A stretch of DNA of 64,000 nucleotides from the NCBI GenBank assembly GCA_900129675.1, contig FSRD01000001.1, forward strand, positions 6,685,501-6,749,500. The letters are read 5' to 3'. Of this stretch, positions 8,825-16,350 are shown one piece after another (the first letter of the stretch is position 1; every line of letters begins with the position of its first letter). The position numbers and the translations under genes are program-made. This DNA is from Bradyrhizobium erythrophlei (GTDB taxonomy: Bacteria; Pseudomonadota; Alphaproteobacteria; Rhizobiales; Xanthobacteraceae). The notes beneath the pieces were generated by a model. The model saw only the letters and a list, made by a program, of their open reading frames with translations. It had not been told where the DNA came from and ran no database searches.

Positions 8825-9910
8825 ATGACTTACGAACGCGCCCATCTCAAGGCCATGCAGGGCTACACGCCGGGCCAGCAGCCGGACATGCCGGCCATCA
8901 AGTTGAACACCAACGAAAATCCCTATCCACCCGGCCCCGCAATTGCGCACGTCTTGAGTTCGTTTCCACTCGACAGCTTGCGGCGCTATCCGGATCCGCT
9001 TGCAGGGAGCTTCCGCGCCAGCGTCGCTCGCCTGCACCGCCTCGCGCCCGCAAACGTCATCGCGACCAACGGAGGTGATGAGCTGCTCAGATTGGCGTTG
9101 ACGACATTCCTCGATCCCGGAAAGCCGCTCGGGCTGTTGACGCCGAGCTATAGTCTCTATTCCGTTCTTGCGACCGTCCATGGCAGTCCGCTCGCCGGCG
9201 TACCGCTCGGCAAGGATTGGTCGGTTCCCGGTGATACCGCCGAACGATGGAATGCGGCGGGAGTTCCGCTCGCGATCATCACCAACCCTCACGCGCCATC
9301 AGGCACGCTTGTCTCGGCAGCCGACCTCGAAAGACTCGCGCAGACCTTCCGCGGCGTGCTGCTCGTCGATGAAGCCTATGTCGACTTTGTCGATCCCGAG
9401 ATCGGCCATGAGACATCGACCCTGGTCACCGCCTGTCCCAATGTGCTGCTGCTGCGAACGCTCAGCAAAGGCTATTCGCTCGCGGGATTGCGGCTCGCCT
9501 ACGGCCTAGGAGCTGCCGACCTCGTCGCTCCCATGCTGTCGAAGACGAAGGACTCCTACAACGTCGATGCCATCGCACAAGCCGTTGGGACAGCAGCACT
9601 CGAAGATACCAGATCGGCGGCCGGAAGTTGGGAGGCGGTGCGCGACGAGCGGAGCGTGCTTGATCTGGCCCTGACCGCGATTGGTTTGTCATGCGCGCCG
9701 TCTCAGGCGAATTTTCTGCTCGCGACCGTTCCCGCCGGCGGGCGATGGCACAGCGCGGAGAAAGTCTATCGGTCTCTCATGGCCCAACGCATCTATGTGC
9801 GATGGTTCAACGAGGAGGGACTGCAGGATAAACTGCGGATCAGCATCGGCACGCCCGAGGAAAACCGGCACCTCGTGGAAGCGCTCCGGCTGCTTGGCGG
9901 ATCGGAGTAG
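8825..9910 (+). CDS. hisC: Histidinol-phosphate aminotransferase (class I/II aminotransferase)
   Basis: 361 residues, the usual HisC length. It opens with the family signature KLNTNENPYPPGP and continues with NPHAPSGT, VDEAYVDF and TLSKGYSLAGLRLAYG, where Lys215 should bind pyridoxal phosphate. A terminal RISIGTPEENRHL carries the substrate-binding Arg region. HisC converts imidazole-acetol phosphate and glutamate to histidinol phosphate in histidine synthesis, and some paralogues act on aromatic or other amino acids. No other his gene lies nearby, so this may be a paralogue, as Rhizobiales often carry several. It is transcribed alone. Confidence 0.8.
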   Translation: MTYERAHLKAMQGYTPGQQPDMPAIKLNTNENPYPPGPAIAHVLSSFPLDSLRRYPDPLAGSFRASVARLHRLAPANVIATNGGDELLRLALTTFLDPGKPLGLLTPSYSLYSVLATVHGSPLAGVPLGKDWSVPGDTAERWNAAGVPLAIITNPHAPSGTLVSAADLERLAQTFRGVLLVDEAYVDFVDPEIGHETSTLVTACPNVLLLRTLSKGYSLAGLRLAYGLGAADLVAPMLSKTKDSYNVDAIAQAVGTAALEDTRSAAGSWEAVRDERSVLDLALTAIGLSCAPSQANFLLATVPAGGRWHSAEKVYRSLMAQRIYVRWFNEEGLQDKLRISIGTPEENRHLVEALRLLGGSE

Positions 9911-10188
9911 GTTTCAAAACGATTTGAACCGCTCGTCGCCGCTTCAAGCGCACAGGCAAGGGTCTCGGCGAGCCCGGTTCAGCGAAGTGGCGCACTCGAA
10001 GAACTTCTACCAATAACCCATTGAAGGTCAGATATTTTCTCTGCTCGATTTTGCACGGCGATACAAAACAAGGGGACAAACACAAGCGATTTAGCGAGCC
10101 TGTCTTCCTTCCTTCGTTGCCGTCATAATTCCGTAATTTTACGGTAATGACCTTGGCCGGGCCAGGAACGACGAGATGGGGACACGTA
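9911..10188. other. Intergenic stretch with one palindrome
   Basis: No gene is supported here. A perfect 6-bp inverted repeat (CCGTAA-TT-TTACGG, 10131-10144) lies 45 bases before the small gene at 10189 and could be an operator for it. Confidence 0.4.
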
Positions 10189-10350
10189 ATGACTACTCAA
10201 CTAGCCATAATGCCACGCGACCGCTTCCTGGAGGCCGCGAAAAAGGAAATGTTCGATTTCGAGCGGCGCGAAATCGAATTCCGCAAAAAGGAGCGCGAGG
10301 AGCGAGCGGCAGAATTACGTCTGCCAATCGAGAAGCAAGAAATTCACTAG
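10189..10350 (+). CDS. Small charged helical protein (53 aa)
   Basis: 53 residues, MTTQLAIMPRDRFLEAAKK then a highly charged helix rich in Glu, Arg and Lys (FERREIEFRKKEREERAAEL). A coiled coil is likely. I chose the ATG at 10189 over that at 10147 because the charged helix begins right after it. It is bounded by a palindrome upstream and a clear terminator downstream, which supports a real transcript. The function is unknown. Confidence 0.55.
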   Translation: MTTQLAIMPRDRFLEAAKKEMFDFERREIEFRKKEREERAAELRLPIEKQEIH

Positions 10351-10356
10351 CACCCG

Positions 10357-10385
10357 AGAGGCCGCCTGATTTAGCGGCCTCTTTC
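10357..10385 (+). terminator. Rho-independent terminator
   Basis: A 9-bp GC-rich stem (AGAGGCCGC with GCGGCCTCT), 8-base loop and a short T run, six bases after the stop codon of the 53-aa gene. Similar AGGCCGCC-type terminators recur at 12439, 14917 and 61442. Confidence 0.75.
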
Positions 10386-10624
10386 GATGCACCTCCCAAT
10401 TTCGAGTCAGTTGCGGCCCTTACGTTCGAGACGCGCGACAGCGGATGCAAGTGGGCGGCTTGCATCGCGAGAACGGCGGGTTTCGGCGATGATCGGTAAA
10501 TCTGCGATGACCCGAGATTTTGCACGACGTCCGTAGCGCCGCCCGCCCATTTCTCGCCGCCATTGTCGTTCAGGAAGCTTAGCGGGGCTGGTCCAATAGC
10601 GGGCAGTGTTCCTGAAGGTTCCGT

Positions 10625-11647
10625 GTGATCGTCCCATATTTGCTGCACCAAGACGTTGTTGTGTCTCGCCGCGCGCTGCTGGCCGGGCTTTCGTCCCTAA
10701 CCGGCGCGCTTGCGCTCGGCGGATGTGCTGGCTTGGGCGCGACTGGCGCGAGCTTCGACGCTTCCTCGTTCTCAACAGATCCCACATTGCTCGTCGCAAC
10801 TACGCGCAAGCGGGTGAATGGCGGGCGCGCCAAGCCCTGGTTCGGGCCGGAACGCGCTTCTGCGATGACGGTCGCACGGGCGAAGCTGGTGCCGCCGGAC
10901 GACGGCCGCCTCTCGCTCGCCGCAGTCGGACTTGCCGACTGGCGTCTTGATCAGGTCGAACTGGTGTCGGGAGACGTCGGCGATCTTCTTGCGCAAGCCA
11001 GCGGCGGACCAGACGTCCTGATCTACGTGCACGGCTTCAAGCAGACGTTCGAGACGGCGGCGCTCGATGCCGCGCACCTTTCCGATGGAATCAGGTTCCG
11101 CGGCCGGACGATGCTGTTCTCCTGGCCTTCGAAGGCGGGACTGTTCGACTACGCCTATGACCGCGACAGCGCAATGTGGTCGCGCGACGACTTCGAGCGC
11201 GTACTCTCTTCGATCGTGTCGGCCCCGGGCGGCGGCCGCGTCCACATTGTCGCGCACAGCATGGGAACCATGCTGGCGCTGGAAAGCCTGCGTCAGCTCT
11301 ATGCGCGATACGGTGACACCGTTGCGGGCAGGATCGGCGCGGTGGTGTTTGCCGCGCCGGACATCGATATGGACGTGTTCTCGTCGGCGATCCACCGCAT
11401 CGGTCCGCTCGCCGGCAAGATCACCGTGATCGCCGCGACGAACGATCGGGCGTTGGCGCTGTCGGGACAAATCGCTGGCGGCATGACGCGGGTCGGCGCC
11501 GCCGAGAAGGACGTCATCGAACGGCTGGGGGTGCGCGTGATCGACGCTTCCGATAGCGGCTGGGGCATCATCAACCACGATTTGTTTCTATCGAATGCGG
11601 AAGTGCAGCGGGTGATACGCCGCTCGATTGATACCATGGCCGCATGA
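10625..11647 (+). CDS. Alpha/beta hydrolase of the DUF900 esterase family, probable Tat lipoprotein
   Basis: 340 residues from GTG 10625, which has GAAGG six bases upstream. GTG 10661 would start directly at SRRALLAGL, a typical twin-arginine signal, and the lipobox LGGC follows within 22 residues, so the protein is probably an exported lipoprotein. The hydrolase domain shows VLIYVHGFKQTFE (oxyanion region), LFSWPSKAG, and the nucleophile elbow HIVAHSMGTM. A late Asp and His (DASDSGWGIINHD) could complete the triad. This pattern is that of DUF900 proteins. The substrate is unknown and no partner gene adjoins it. Confidence 0.8.
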   Translation: MIVPYLLHQDVVVSRRALLAGLSSLTGALALGGCAGLGATGASFDASSFSTDPTLLVATTRKRVNGGRAKPWFGPERASAMTVARAKLVPPDDGRLSLAAVGLADWRLDQVELVSGDVGDLLAQASGGPDVLIYVHGFKQTFETAALDAAHLSDGIRFRGRTMLFSWPSKAGLFDYAYDRDSAMWSRDDFERVLSSIVSAPGGGRVHIVAHSMGTMLALESLRQLYARYGDTVAGRIGAVVFAAPDIDMDVFSSAIHRIGPLAGKITVIAATNDRALALSGQIAGGMTRVGAAEKDVIERLGVRVIDASDSGWGIINHDLFLSNAEVQRVIRRSIDTMAA

Positions 11648-11819
11648 ACTCGGCTTTGAGGAAACGATTGCGCGGGAAGTCTGCTTGCTGGCCGCGATGT
11701 CGCGTTTGGCGCGTCGCTTCGGGTGCTTCCATACCCGGGACCTGCTCCCGGTTCCCTGGTCTCCCGGCCAGTTCCCGGGAACACATCGTTGGCGTCCGAA
11801 TTGATACGACGGAGGGTAC

Positions 11820-12350
11820 ATGACCCGGGTATGGAACACACCGATTTTCGGGATCGCGCTCGTCTATTTCATCGTCGACGGCGTCTTTTCCTACGTCACG
11901 CGACCGATCACGGTATGGATTGCAAGACAGAGGCTGTTTGAGCGCGTGCGGCTCTGGATCACTTCACTGCGGCCGTATCCTTCGCTTGCGCTTTTTGCAG
12001 TGCCGGTGATCATCCTCGAGCCGGCAAAACCTTTGAGCGGTTATTTGATCGCGACCGGGCATTTCTTCGCGGGTGCGGTCGTTTTCATTGCAGCCGAAGT
12101 CTTGAAGCTCACCGTCGTGGAACGGCTATTTCAGTTGAACAAGGATAAGCTGTTGTCGATCCCGGCCTTTGCGTGGGGATACGGTTATTGGCGAGCAATG
12201 ATGGAGATCGTCGAATCTCTCGAAGTCTGGAAGGCGGCAAGAAGAGTGGCTGTTCGGGTCGGAAACGTGTGGCGTGCGGTTTTTCAACGATCCAGAGGCG
12301 CGCGAAGCGAACCACGCGCGCATGGCACGCGGATTGTTCGCTCGAATTAG
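11820..12350 (+). CDS. Hypothetical membrane protein
   Basis: 176 residues with two or three hydrophobic segments (PIFGIALVYFIVDGVFSYV near the N-terminus; LALFAVPVIILEP; GHFFAGAVVFIAAEVLKLTVV). These are followed by a basic cytoplasmic tail rich in Arg. No enzymatic motif is visible. The start codon ATG has GGAGG about nine bases upstream. The 60 bases before it carry repeated CCCGGGA/TCCCGG motifs. The function is unknown. Confidence 0.55.
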   Translation: MTRVWNTPIFGIALVYFIVDGVFSYVTRPITVWIARQRLFERVRLWITSLRPYPSLALFAVPVIILEPAKPLSGYLIATGHFFAGAVVFIAAEVLKLTVVERLFQLNKDKLLSIPAFAWGYGYWRAMMEIVESLEVWKAARRVAVRVGNVWRAVFQRSRGARSEPRAHGTRIVRSN

Positions 12351-13048
12351 CTGACCGAAGGGCGTGCTTCATACCGTTGGATCCGGTGAAATCAGATGCC
12401 AATGGCTGGTTCACGGGCGAACTACATCCGCTGAAGTAAGGCCGCCTCAGTTGGCGGCCTCGTTCATTTCACGCGTCGCGGAGAAGCAGCGGCCCCAGCA
12501 GCAGGGGGGCTGGGCGTTGAGCTGGAGCCGCTCATTCCAACCGCCGGAACGCGGAAACGGCCGACGGTGAACCAAATTACCGCAACTCGGCTGATCGTTC
12601 CGAACTAGTTCGGAGTACCTCAGTTGGCGGCTTCGTTCATTTCCCCGCCAGATCACCTCACAGTCGTTCGGCTAGCGCTCGCCAGCGATCACAGTCGCAC
12701 GGAGGGTTGGGGTTTCGTCGTCGGCCATCAAATCCGAGTTTCACGCAGCGCTGCCGAAAGGCTTCCACGTGGTCCGCGTGACGGTTCGATTCCCTCCACA
12801 CGTGGGGACCCAAAGCCACCATGTGTGGGACACCTATCGTCGAACTCGTGCGACCAAGGCAAAGAACACCTGTCCGACTTTGGCATGACACGTGCATCGC
12901 TTAAATCGGCCGGGAATTTAAGCACCCGACTGCGGAAATATTGCATACCCGCGCGAACATACTCAGCTTGGGGCGGCGCTATCCGTCAGGGCCGCTCAGT
13001 TGATGAAGCATACAGCTGCTCGGGTAACCCGATGGAGTTACTGAGGTT
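12351..13048. other. Gene-free stretch with a terminator and a tRNA-like trace
   Basis: About 700 bases without a credible gene. It contains the terminator at 12439, a second near-copy of its right half at 12618-12645, and a sequence around 12770-12800 (GGTTCGATTCC) that resembles a tRNA T-loop but lacks a foldable partner. A sigma-54-like GG-N10-GC motif is at 12881-12896. Confidence 0.4.
12439..12466 (+). terminator. Rho-independent terminator
   Basis: Perfect 8-bp stem AGGCCGCC/GGCGGCCT with a TCAGTT loop, then CGTTCATTT. It lies about 90 bases after the membrane-protein gene at 11820. Confidence 0.65.
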
Positions 13049-13288
13049 ATGGACAGCACCCAACATTGCCGAGACCAGGCGGCGGAATGTCTTCGCTTGA
13101 TGAAATCAGTACAGAGTGAAGCTGAGGCCGCAGTTCTGAGAAATCTATCCCAGAGCTGGTCGAGACTTGCCGGCCAAATCGATCGATACAATGCGCTCGT
13201 GCGTGACAAAGACCGCGCGGCCAGGATAAGGGCCGTCTCGACCAATAATCCAGGCCAAACTGCATCCGTGACGGATATTGGCAGTTAG
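13049..13288 (+). CDS. Small conserved hypothetical protein
   Basis: 79 residues. The first 55 (MDSTQHCRDQAAECLRLMKS, then LRNLSQSWSRLAGQIDRY) form an amphipathic helical pattern with a short CRDQAAEC motif. I recall similar 60-80 residue proteins in many copies in Bradyrhizobium genomes, where no function is assigned. It has no signal peptide. It is the only gene in this low-density interval longer than 60 residues that I accept without doubt. Confidence 0.6.
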   Translation: MDSTQHCRDQAAECLRLMKSVQSEAEAAVLRNLSQSWSRLAGQIDRYNALVRDKDRAARIRAVSTNNPGQTASVTDIGS

Positions 13289-13422
13289 TTGAAGCGCGCC
13301 GCGCGTGCCCCGGTACTTGAGACCGCCCGATACCCCATGCGGCCGGCCGGTCCTGTGGCGTTCCAATTGCAGCGATGGTCGCCGCAGTAGACCTGAAGCC
13401 GGCGAGGGCCGGAGTCGCGCAT

Positions 13423-13518
13423 TTCTCCAAGAGTGATTTTTCTCCAAGAGTGATTTTCTGCTCGCGCGCCGCCAATGCAATTTTGCCAGGAATCTTGCCA
13501 AGAATTTTGCCAGGAATC
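13423..13518. repeat. Short tandem repeats
   Basis: Two adjacent arrays: a 17-base unit (TTCTCCAAGAGTGATTT) occurs twice at 13423-13456, and TTTTGCCAGGAATC occurs twice at 13481-13494 and 13505-13518, with a variant TTGCCAAGAA between them. No gene covers them. Confidence 0.6.
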
Positions 13519-13606
13519 TCGCCACGTTTAAACAGAGTCATTCCAGCGGAAATCCGCGGTCTGGCGGGGTCCGGCGTATGTCAACGTCGTGCACCGAGCC
13601 TCTGTT

Positions 13607-13735
13607 TTATTGCTTGATCGCGACCCAGGCCGGTTTGGTCGAATGATGCTGTGGCGGGCCTATCGTTCCCCAGACCACCGCAGCAACTGCCAGCGCCGTC
13701 AAAACTGTCGCCATGACCCGCTTTTCGCTTCTCAT
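13607..13735 (-). CDS. 42-residue single-pass membrane protein
   Basis: A short frame from the ATG at 13735 to a TAA at 13607 encodes MRSEKRVMATVLTALAVAAV and continues VWGTIGPPQHHSTKPAWVAIKQ. A basic N-terminus, one hydrophobic helix and a short polar tail make a coherent small membrane protein. No strong Shine-Dalgarno precedes it. It lies in a run of three minus-strand small genes. The function is unknown. Confidence 0.45.
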   Translation of the reverse strand: MRSEKRVMATVLTALAVAAVVWGTIGPPQHHSTKPAWVAIKQ

Positions 13736-13746
13736 GGTCACGACTG

Positions 13747-13830
13747 TCAGTTCTTAAGTTCCAACTGCCGCATCTCAACCAGACGTGCGAGGCAATATTC
13801 GCGATACAAAACGTTGATGAAGTCCCACAT
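13747..13830 (-). CDS. 27-residue small protein
   Basis: MWDFINVLYREYCLARLVEM plus seven more residues, ending at 13747. An AAGGGGGA Shine-Dalgarno lies eight bases before the ATG, which is the main reason to accept so short a frame. The sequence predicts an amphipathic helix with aromatic residues. It lies 11 bases upstream of the 42-residue membrane protein gene on the same strand, so the two could be co-transcribed. Confidence 0.45.
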   Translation of the reverse strand: MWDFINVLYREYCLARLVEMRQLELKN

Positions 13831-13979
13831 CGCCGAATCCCCCTTGGTCCAATGACGAAATGCTAGGCCGGGTTTGTTTCCGGCTGGCTTCGCGGACTCG
13901 AAAAATGGCTTCATGGCCTTATCAGCCCGCCGTTCAGGCCCGGCGGGGTTTCTGTTCAGAATTTTGGGGTCGGAGCGGC

Positions 13980-14129
13980 TTATGAGCGACGCGGCTCGTC
14001 GTTCTTTTCTGGATCTTCTTTGGGAACGATTTCGGCCGACTTTCCGGACTGGTTGCCCGGATTGTAATGGTGCTTTCCTTCCGATTTTTCGCCGGGCTGC
14101 TTCTCGTTCGGGTTCTTGTTGTCGGACAT
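13980..14129 (-). CDS. 49-residue hydrophilic protein
   Basis: MSDNKNPNEKQPGEKSEGKH followed by more Asn, Lys, Glu and Pro, ending EPRRS. The composition is strongly hydrophilic and disordered, like small stress-associated proteins of Rhizobiales. AAAGGAG lies six bases before the ATG. A GGAAC-N16-GGTT sequence at 14152-14176 resembles the promoter of the general stress sigma factor EcfG. An upstream in-frame extension is not needed. Confidence 0.6.
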   Translation of the reverse strand: MSDNKNPNEKQPGEKSEGKHHYNPGNQSGKSAEIVPKEDPEKNDEPRRS

Positions 14130-14746
14130 CTGGTGCTCCTTTGAGCACAACAACCTTATCGGAAGACGTAAGTTCCTCTGGCGGCGCGCTCTCGAAACCA
14201 CTCGCATTCCAGATGATCGTAACAGCTGCGCTCACTTGACGACCTTGGTAAACCTCCGTGGCCATGCGTCGTGGTGCTGGTGGCGCGGTCGATCGGTTCA
14301 GAGTTGCGGTCTGCCAGAGTGCGGGAGATCCGTGAGCAAACTGCGGCCGTCGGGCAGCGTGATCGGATCGTCAAAGCTGAGTTTGCCAGCCGCGCGATTT
14401 GCGACGCTATCGCTCGTGCTTGGTTGCTGGGGCCGACGAGGGCCGCCGCCCGATCGCATCCCACCGAGCGTGATTTTCCTTGATCGCGCCATTCCACGAT
14501 ACCCGAGAACAGAACGTGAAGCGCGATGTTGCGTCCGTGTTGCCTGGAATGATTGGCAATGCTTCGCAAGCCGTTGATTTCGCTAGTATGAGATTGCGGT
14601 GTCTAGCAGCACAAAACCCGCCGTCCGAACGTAGCCGAAACGCAGGCCTCGCTTTCCCCAACGATCTGTACGTCCTTACCATCATGGTTCTTGAGGCTGT
14701 GCTGAAACTTCGGCTAAGCTAGAAATATCTGAGCCGGGGGGCAGCA
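14130..14746. other. Stretch without a supported gene
   Basis: Apart from the EcfG-like promoter at its start, I see no intact gene. On the minus strand near 14330-14380 a frame reads KLSFDDPITLPDGRSLLT, which recalls the start of a small conserved Bradyrhizobium protein. It then loses the pattern, so it may be a decayed remnant. Confidence 0.3.
14152..14176 (-). promoter_or_regulatory. EcfG-like stress promoter
   Basis: On the minus strand GGAAC (14176-14172), a 16-base spacer and GGTT (14155-14152) match the GGAAC-N16/17-CGTT pattern of alphaproteobacterial EcfG promoters with one mismatch. It lies 23 bases before the start of the 49-residue hydrophilic protein. Confidence 0.4.
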
Positions 14747-14917
14747 ATGGAATTATTTAGGGCTGAGAGGCTCGGATATTTTGAGAGCAGTTCAACTCGA
14801 AAGTGCCGCCTTTGCGGCGACAATCTGGAATTGCTCAGGTCGATCTACTATCCGGAGACTAAGGCAACCATCCGCGTGTTTGAGTGCAAATGCGGCGAGC
14901 GCACTTGGGACGAATAA
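14747..14917 (+). CDS. 56-residue zinc-ribbon-like protein
   Basis: MELFRAERLGYFESSSTRKC begins a protein with CRLC, then IYYPETKATIRVFECKCGERTWDE. The spacing CxxC then CxC about 27 residues later suggests a small zinc ribbon. GGGGGGC lies upstream of the ATG and a terminator follows directly after the stop codon, so this looks like an independent small gene. Proteins of this kind recur in Bradyrhizobium, function unknown. Confidence 0.6.
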   Translation: MELFRAERLGYFESSSTRKCRLCGDNLELLRSIYYPETKATIRVFECKCGERTWDE

Positions 14918-14948
14918 GGGCGCCTCAGTTGGCGGCCTCTTTCATTTT
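14917..14948 (+). terminator. Terminator of the zinc-ribbon gene
   Basis: AGGGCGCC-TCAGTT-GGCGGCCT stem with one mismatch, followed by CTTTCATTTT. It begins at the stop codon of the 56-residue protein and is nearly the same element as the terminator at 12439. Confidence 0.65.
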
Positions 14949-15235
14949 CCACCGCCCGGGCTTCCCTTCGCCAACCCGTTCCACTCCTTTTGCGGCATGA
15001 TTGCTCAGGCTGTGCTGGATGCCAGGCGAGCCGCTTTGGACATCGGCCTTGCTGGCGTCCTCTATGCCCTCAGCCGTACCGGATTTGTATGCCGAGTGTT
15101 TGGGAGTTGTTGAGCGAGGTGACCTCATACGGTTTGAATGAACGAGTTCTGTTGGACGTTAAGCTAAGCTCTAGCGGCCAAGAAAATACATCACAAATCG
15201 TCTGTAAGTACTTGATGAATTTTTTATTCATTAAT

Positions 15236-15312
15236 TGGCGCACTCGGAGAGATTCGAACTCCCGACCCTCGGAATCGAAATCCGATGCTCTATCCAGCTG
15301 AGCTACGAGTGC
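15236..15312 (-). tRNA. tRNA-Arg (anticodon TCG)
   Basis: A 77-base cloverleaf on the minus strand with encoded CCA. The acceptor stem GCACTCG pairs with CGAGTGC; the D arm is GCTC-AGCTGGATA-GAGC; the anticodon stem TCGGA/TCCGA carries loop TTTCGAT, giving anticodon TCG, which reads CGA arginine codons; the T arm contains GTTCGAATC. A degenerate second copy of the 5' half lies 460 bases upstream of its 5' end at 15772-15806. Confidence 0.95.
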
Positions 15313-15431
15313 GTGTGGTTTTTCAATGGGTTAGCCGAGGTGCCAATTTTCTCAGGCACTTTCAAGGCACCTCTACCGCCCCACCAAAAATAACTTCGTC
15401 GGGTTCGATTACCAGACTTGCACGGTTGGAG

Positions 15432-15671
15432 CTAGGCGGCCTTGCGAAGGCTTTGAAGCTGAAACTCCAGGTCCTCGACCAGCTGGGCCAGCTGCTCGCG
15501 GGTATGCGGATCTGTGGGCTCCAGCGCCAATCGGAGGGCCTGGGCCAGCTTGCGTTCGAGTTCTGCGCGGTGTCTGCGGTACATTCGATTGCTCCTGCCA
15601 CGTAGACGGCGGAAACCTCTAAAATGTTCACGGACATCTTCATACTTCGTTAATTCCCCTCCGTTTGGCAT
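15432..15671 (-). CDS. Small basic coiled-coil protein (79 aa)
   Basis: From the ATG at 15671 (MPNGGELTKYEDVREHFRGF) to the stop at 15432; a TTG at 15725 would add 18 residues. The middle is Arg-rich (RRLRGRSNRMYRRHRAELER) and the C-terminus forms a leucine-heptad helix (REQLAQLVEDLEFQLQSL). It lies between the intact tRNA-Arg and its partial copy, so it could be cargo of a former insertion. No integrase similarity is visible. No clear Shine-Dalgarno is seen. Confidence 0.4.
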   Translation of the reverse strand: MPNGGELTKYEDVREHFRGFRRLRGRSNRMYRRHRAELERKLAQALRLALEPTDPHTREQLAQLVEDLEFQLQSLRKAA

Positions 15672-15736
15672 GCGAACCACGTAGCGCCAGATGATGCCGA
15701 AACTCAGGAAACGCGAGTGCCGCAAGGTTTTTTCGT

Positions 15737-15770
15737 GCGCTACGTGGCGGCACGTAGCGCTATAAATTTT
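15737..15770. promoter_or_regulatory. Perfect 10-bp palindrome followed by an AT-rich run
   Basis: GCGCTACGTG-GCGG-CACGTAGCGC (15737-15760), then TATAAATTTT. Read on the plus strand it resembles a terminator. It also lies just upstream of the minus-strand small gene and could be an operator. A further CCACGTAGCGC copy of one arm lies at about 15676. Confidence 0.45.
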
Positions 15771-15771
15771 T

Positions 15772-15806
15772 ATCGAAATCCGATGCTCTATCTGAGCGAC
15801 GAGTGC
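15772..15806 (-). repeat. Partial duplicate of the tRNA-Arg 5' half
   Basis: Twenty bases are identical to the tRNA-Arg region covering the anticodon stem-loop and part of the D arm. After a 4-base deletion and one mismatch it resumes to the acceptor stem (ACGAGTGC). It cannot fold into a full tRNA. It may be the old attachment-site half left when an element inserted into the gene. Confidence 0.7.
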
Positions 15807-15856
15807 CTGCTGGCCCGGTCAGACTTGGCCGGGCAGGGCCAGTCAGGGTCACGGCT

Positions 15857-16117
15857 CTAGAAGCAGGGATGCCGCTGGCGGTCCTGGCCGAGATAGGCGG
15901 CGGAGCCCTGATAGCAGTGATTGTTCGCGGGGCCGTCATAAAAGGCGAAGGTACCGGGGGTGGGGCCGGGTCCGTAATTGTGGAGATAGCTGATCTGGTA
16001 GGGCAGCGGCCAGTAATGCTGGTGATGGTGACGGTAGTAGCGCGCTTCGGCCAGGGTCGGCGCGATCGCCGCCGCCAACAGCAGGGCGGCGAAAGACAAG
16101 AACTTCAGTTTGGTCAT
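15857..16117 (-). CDS. Small secreted His/Tyr-rich protein
   Basis: 86 residues from the ATG at 16117, with GGGAGA six bases upstream. The signal peptide MTKLKFLSFAALLLAAAIAP is followed by ARYYRHHHQHYWPL and a Gly/Pro/Tyr-rich remainder with two cysteines (NHCYQGSAAYLGQDRQRHPCF). The His cluster could bind metal, but this is inference. Secreted proteins of this form are frequent and uncharacterised in Bradyrhizobium. Three other in-frame ATGs upstream were not used, as the signal peptide and Shine-Dalgarno fix the start. Confidence 0.6.
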   Translation of the reverse strand: MTKLKFLSFAALLLAAAIAPTLAEARYYRHHHQHYWPLPYQISYLHNYGPGPTPGTFAFYDGPANNHCYQGSAAYLGQDRQRHPCF

Positions 16118-16350
16118 CTCGATTCTCCCAGGATTCCGCTGAAAGTAGACCATTTTGGCCGATCCGGGTCCCATTTTACGCGAAATCGGGCGAAAAACTG
16201 CGGGAAATCCGCCACACCGCGGCAATTTTTGGCCTCTAGGGGATGCTTAACCAAATCCCAACACAGTCCCGCCAGAGTTCTGAGGCTTGGTCCACCGGAC
16301 GGACCGGCGTTTCCCGCGTCCCGACAAGGTTATTGGTTCCCGGTCGATCC
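16118..16350. other. Divergent intergenic region
   Basis: It separates two divergently transcribed secreted-protein genes and should hold both promoters. I could not identify a convincing -35/-10 pair. Confidence 0.3.

Noticed and set aside
12765..12810. tRNA-like T-loop sequence (GGTTCGATTCC)
   Set aside because: No acceptor, D or anticodon arm can be folded around it; T stem has a mismatch. At most a remnant.
12881..12896. Sigma-54-like GG-N10-GC motif
   Set aside because: Only one match to the -24/-12 pattern, 150 bases from the next gene and without an enhancer-binding partner; chance is likely.
13423..13526. CRISPR array
   Set aside because: Repeat units are short (14-17 bases), only two copies each and there are no regular spacers or cas genes.
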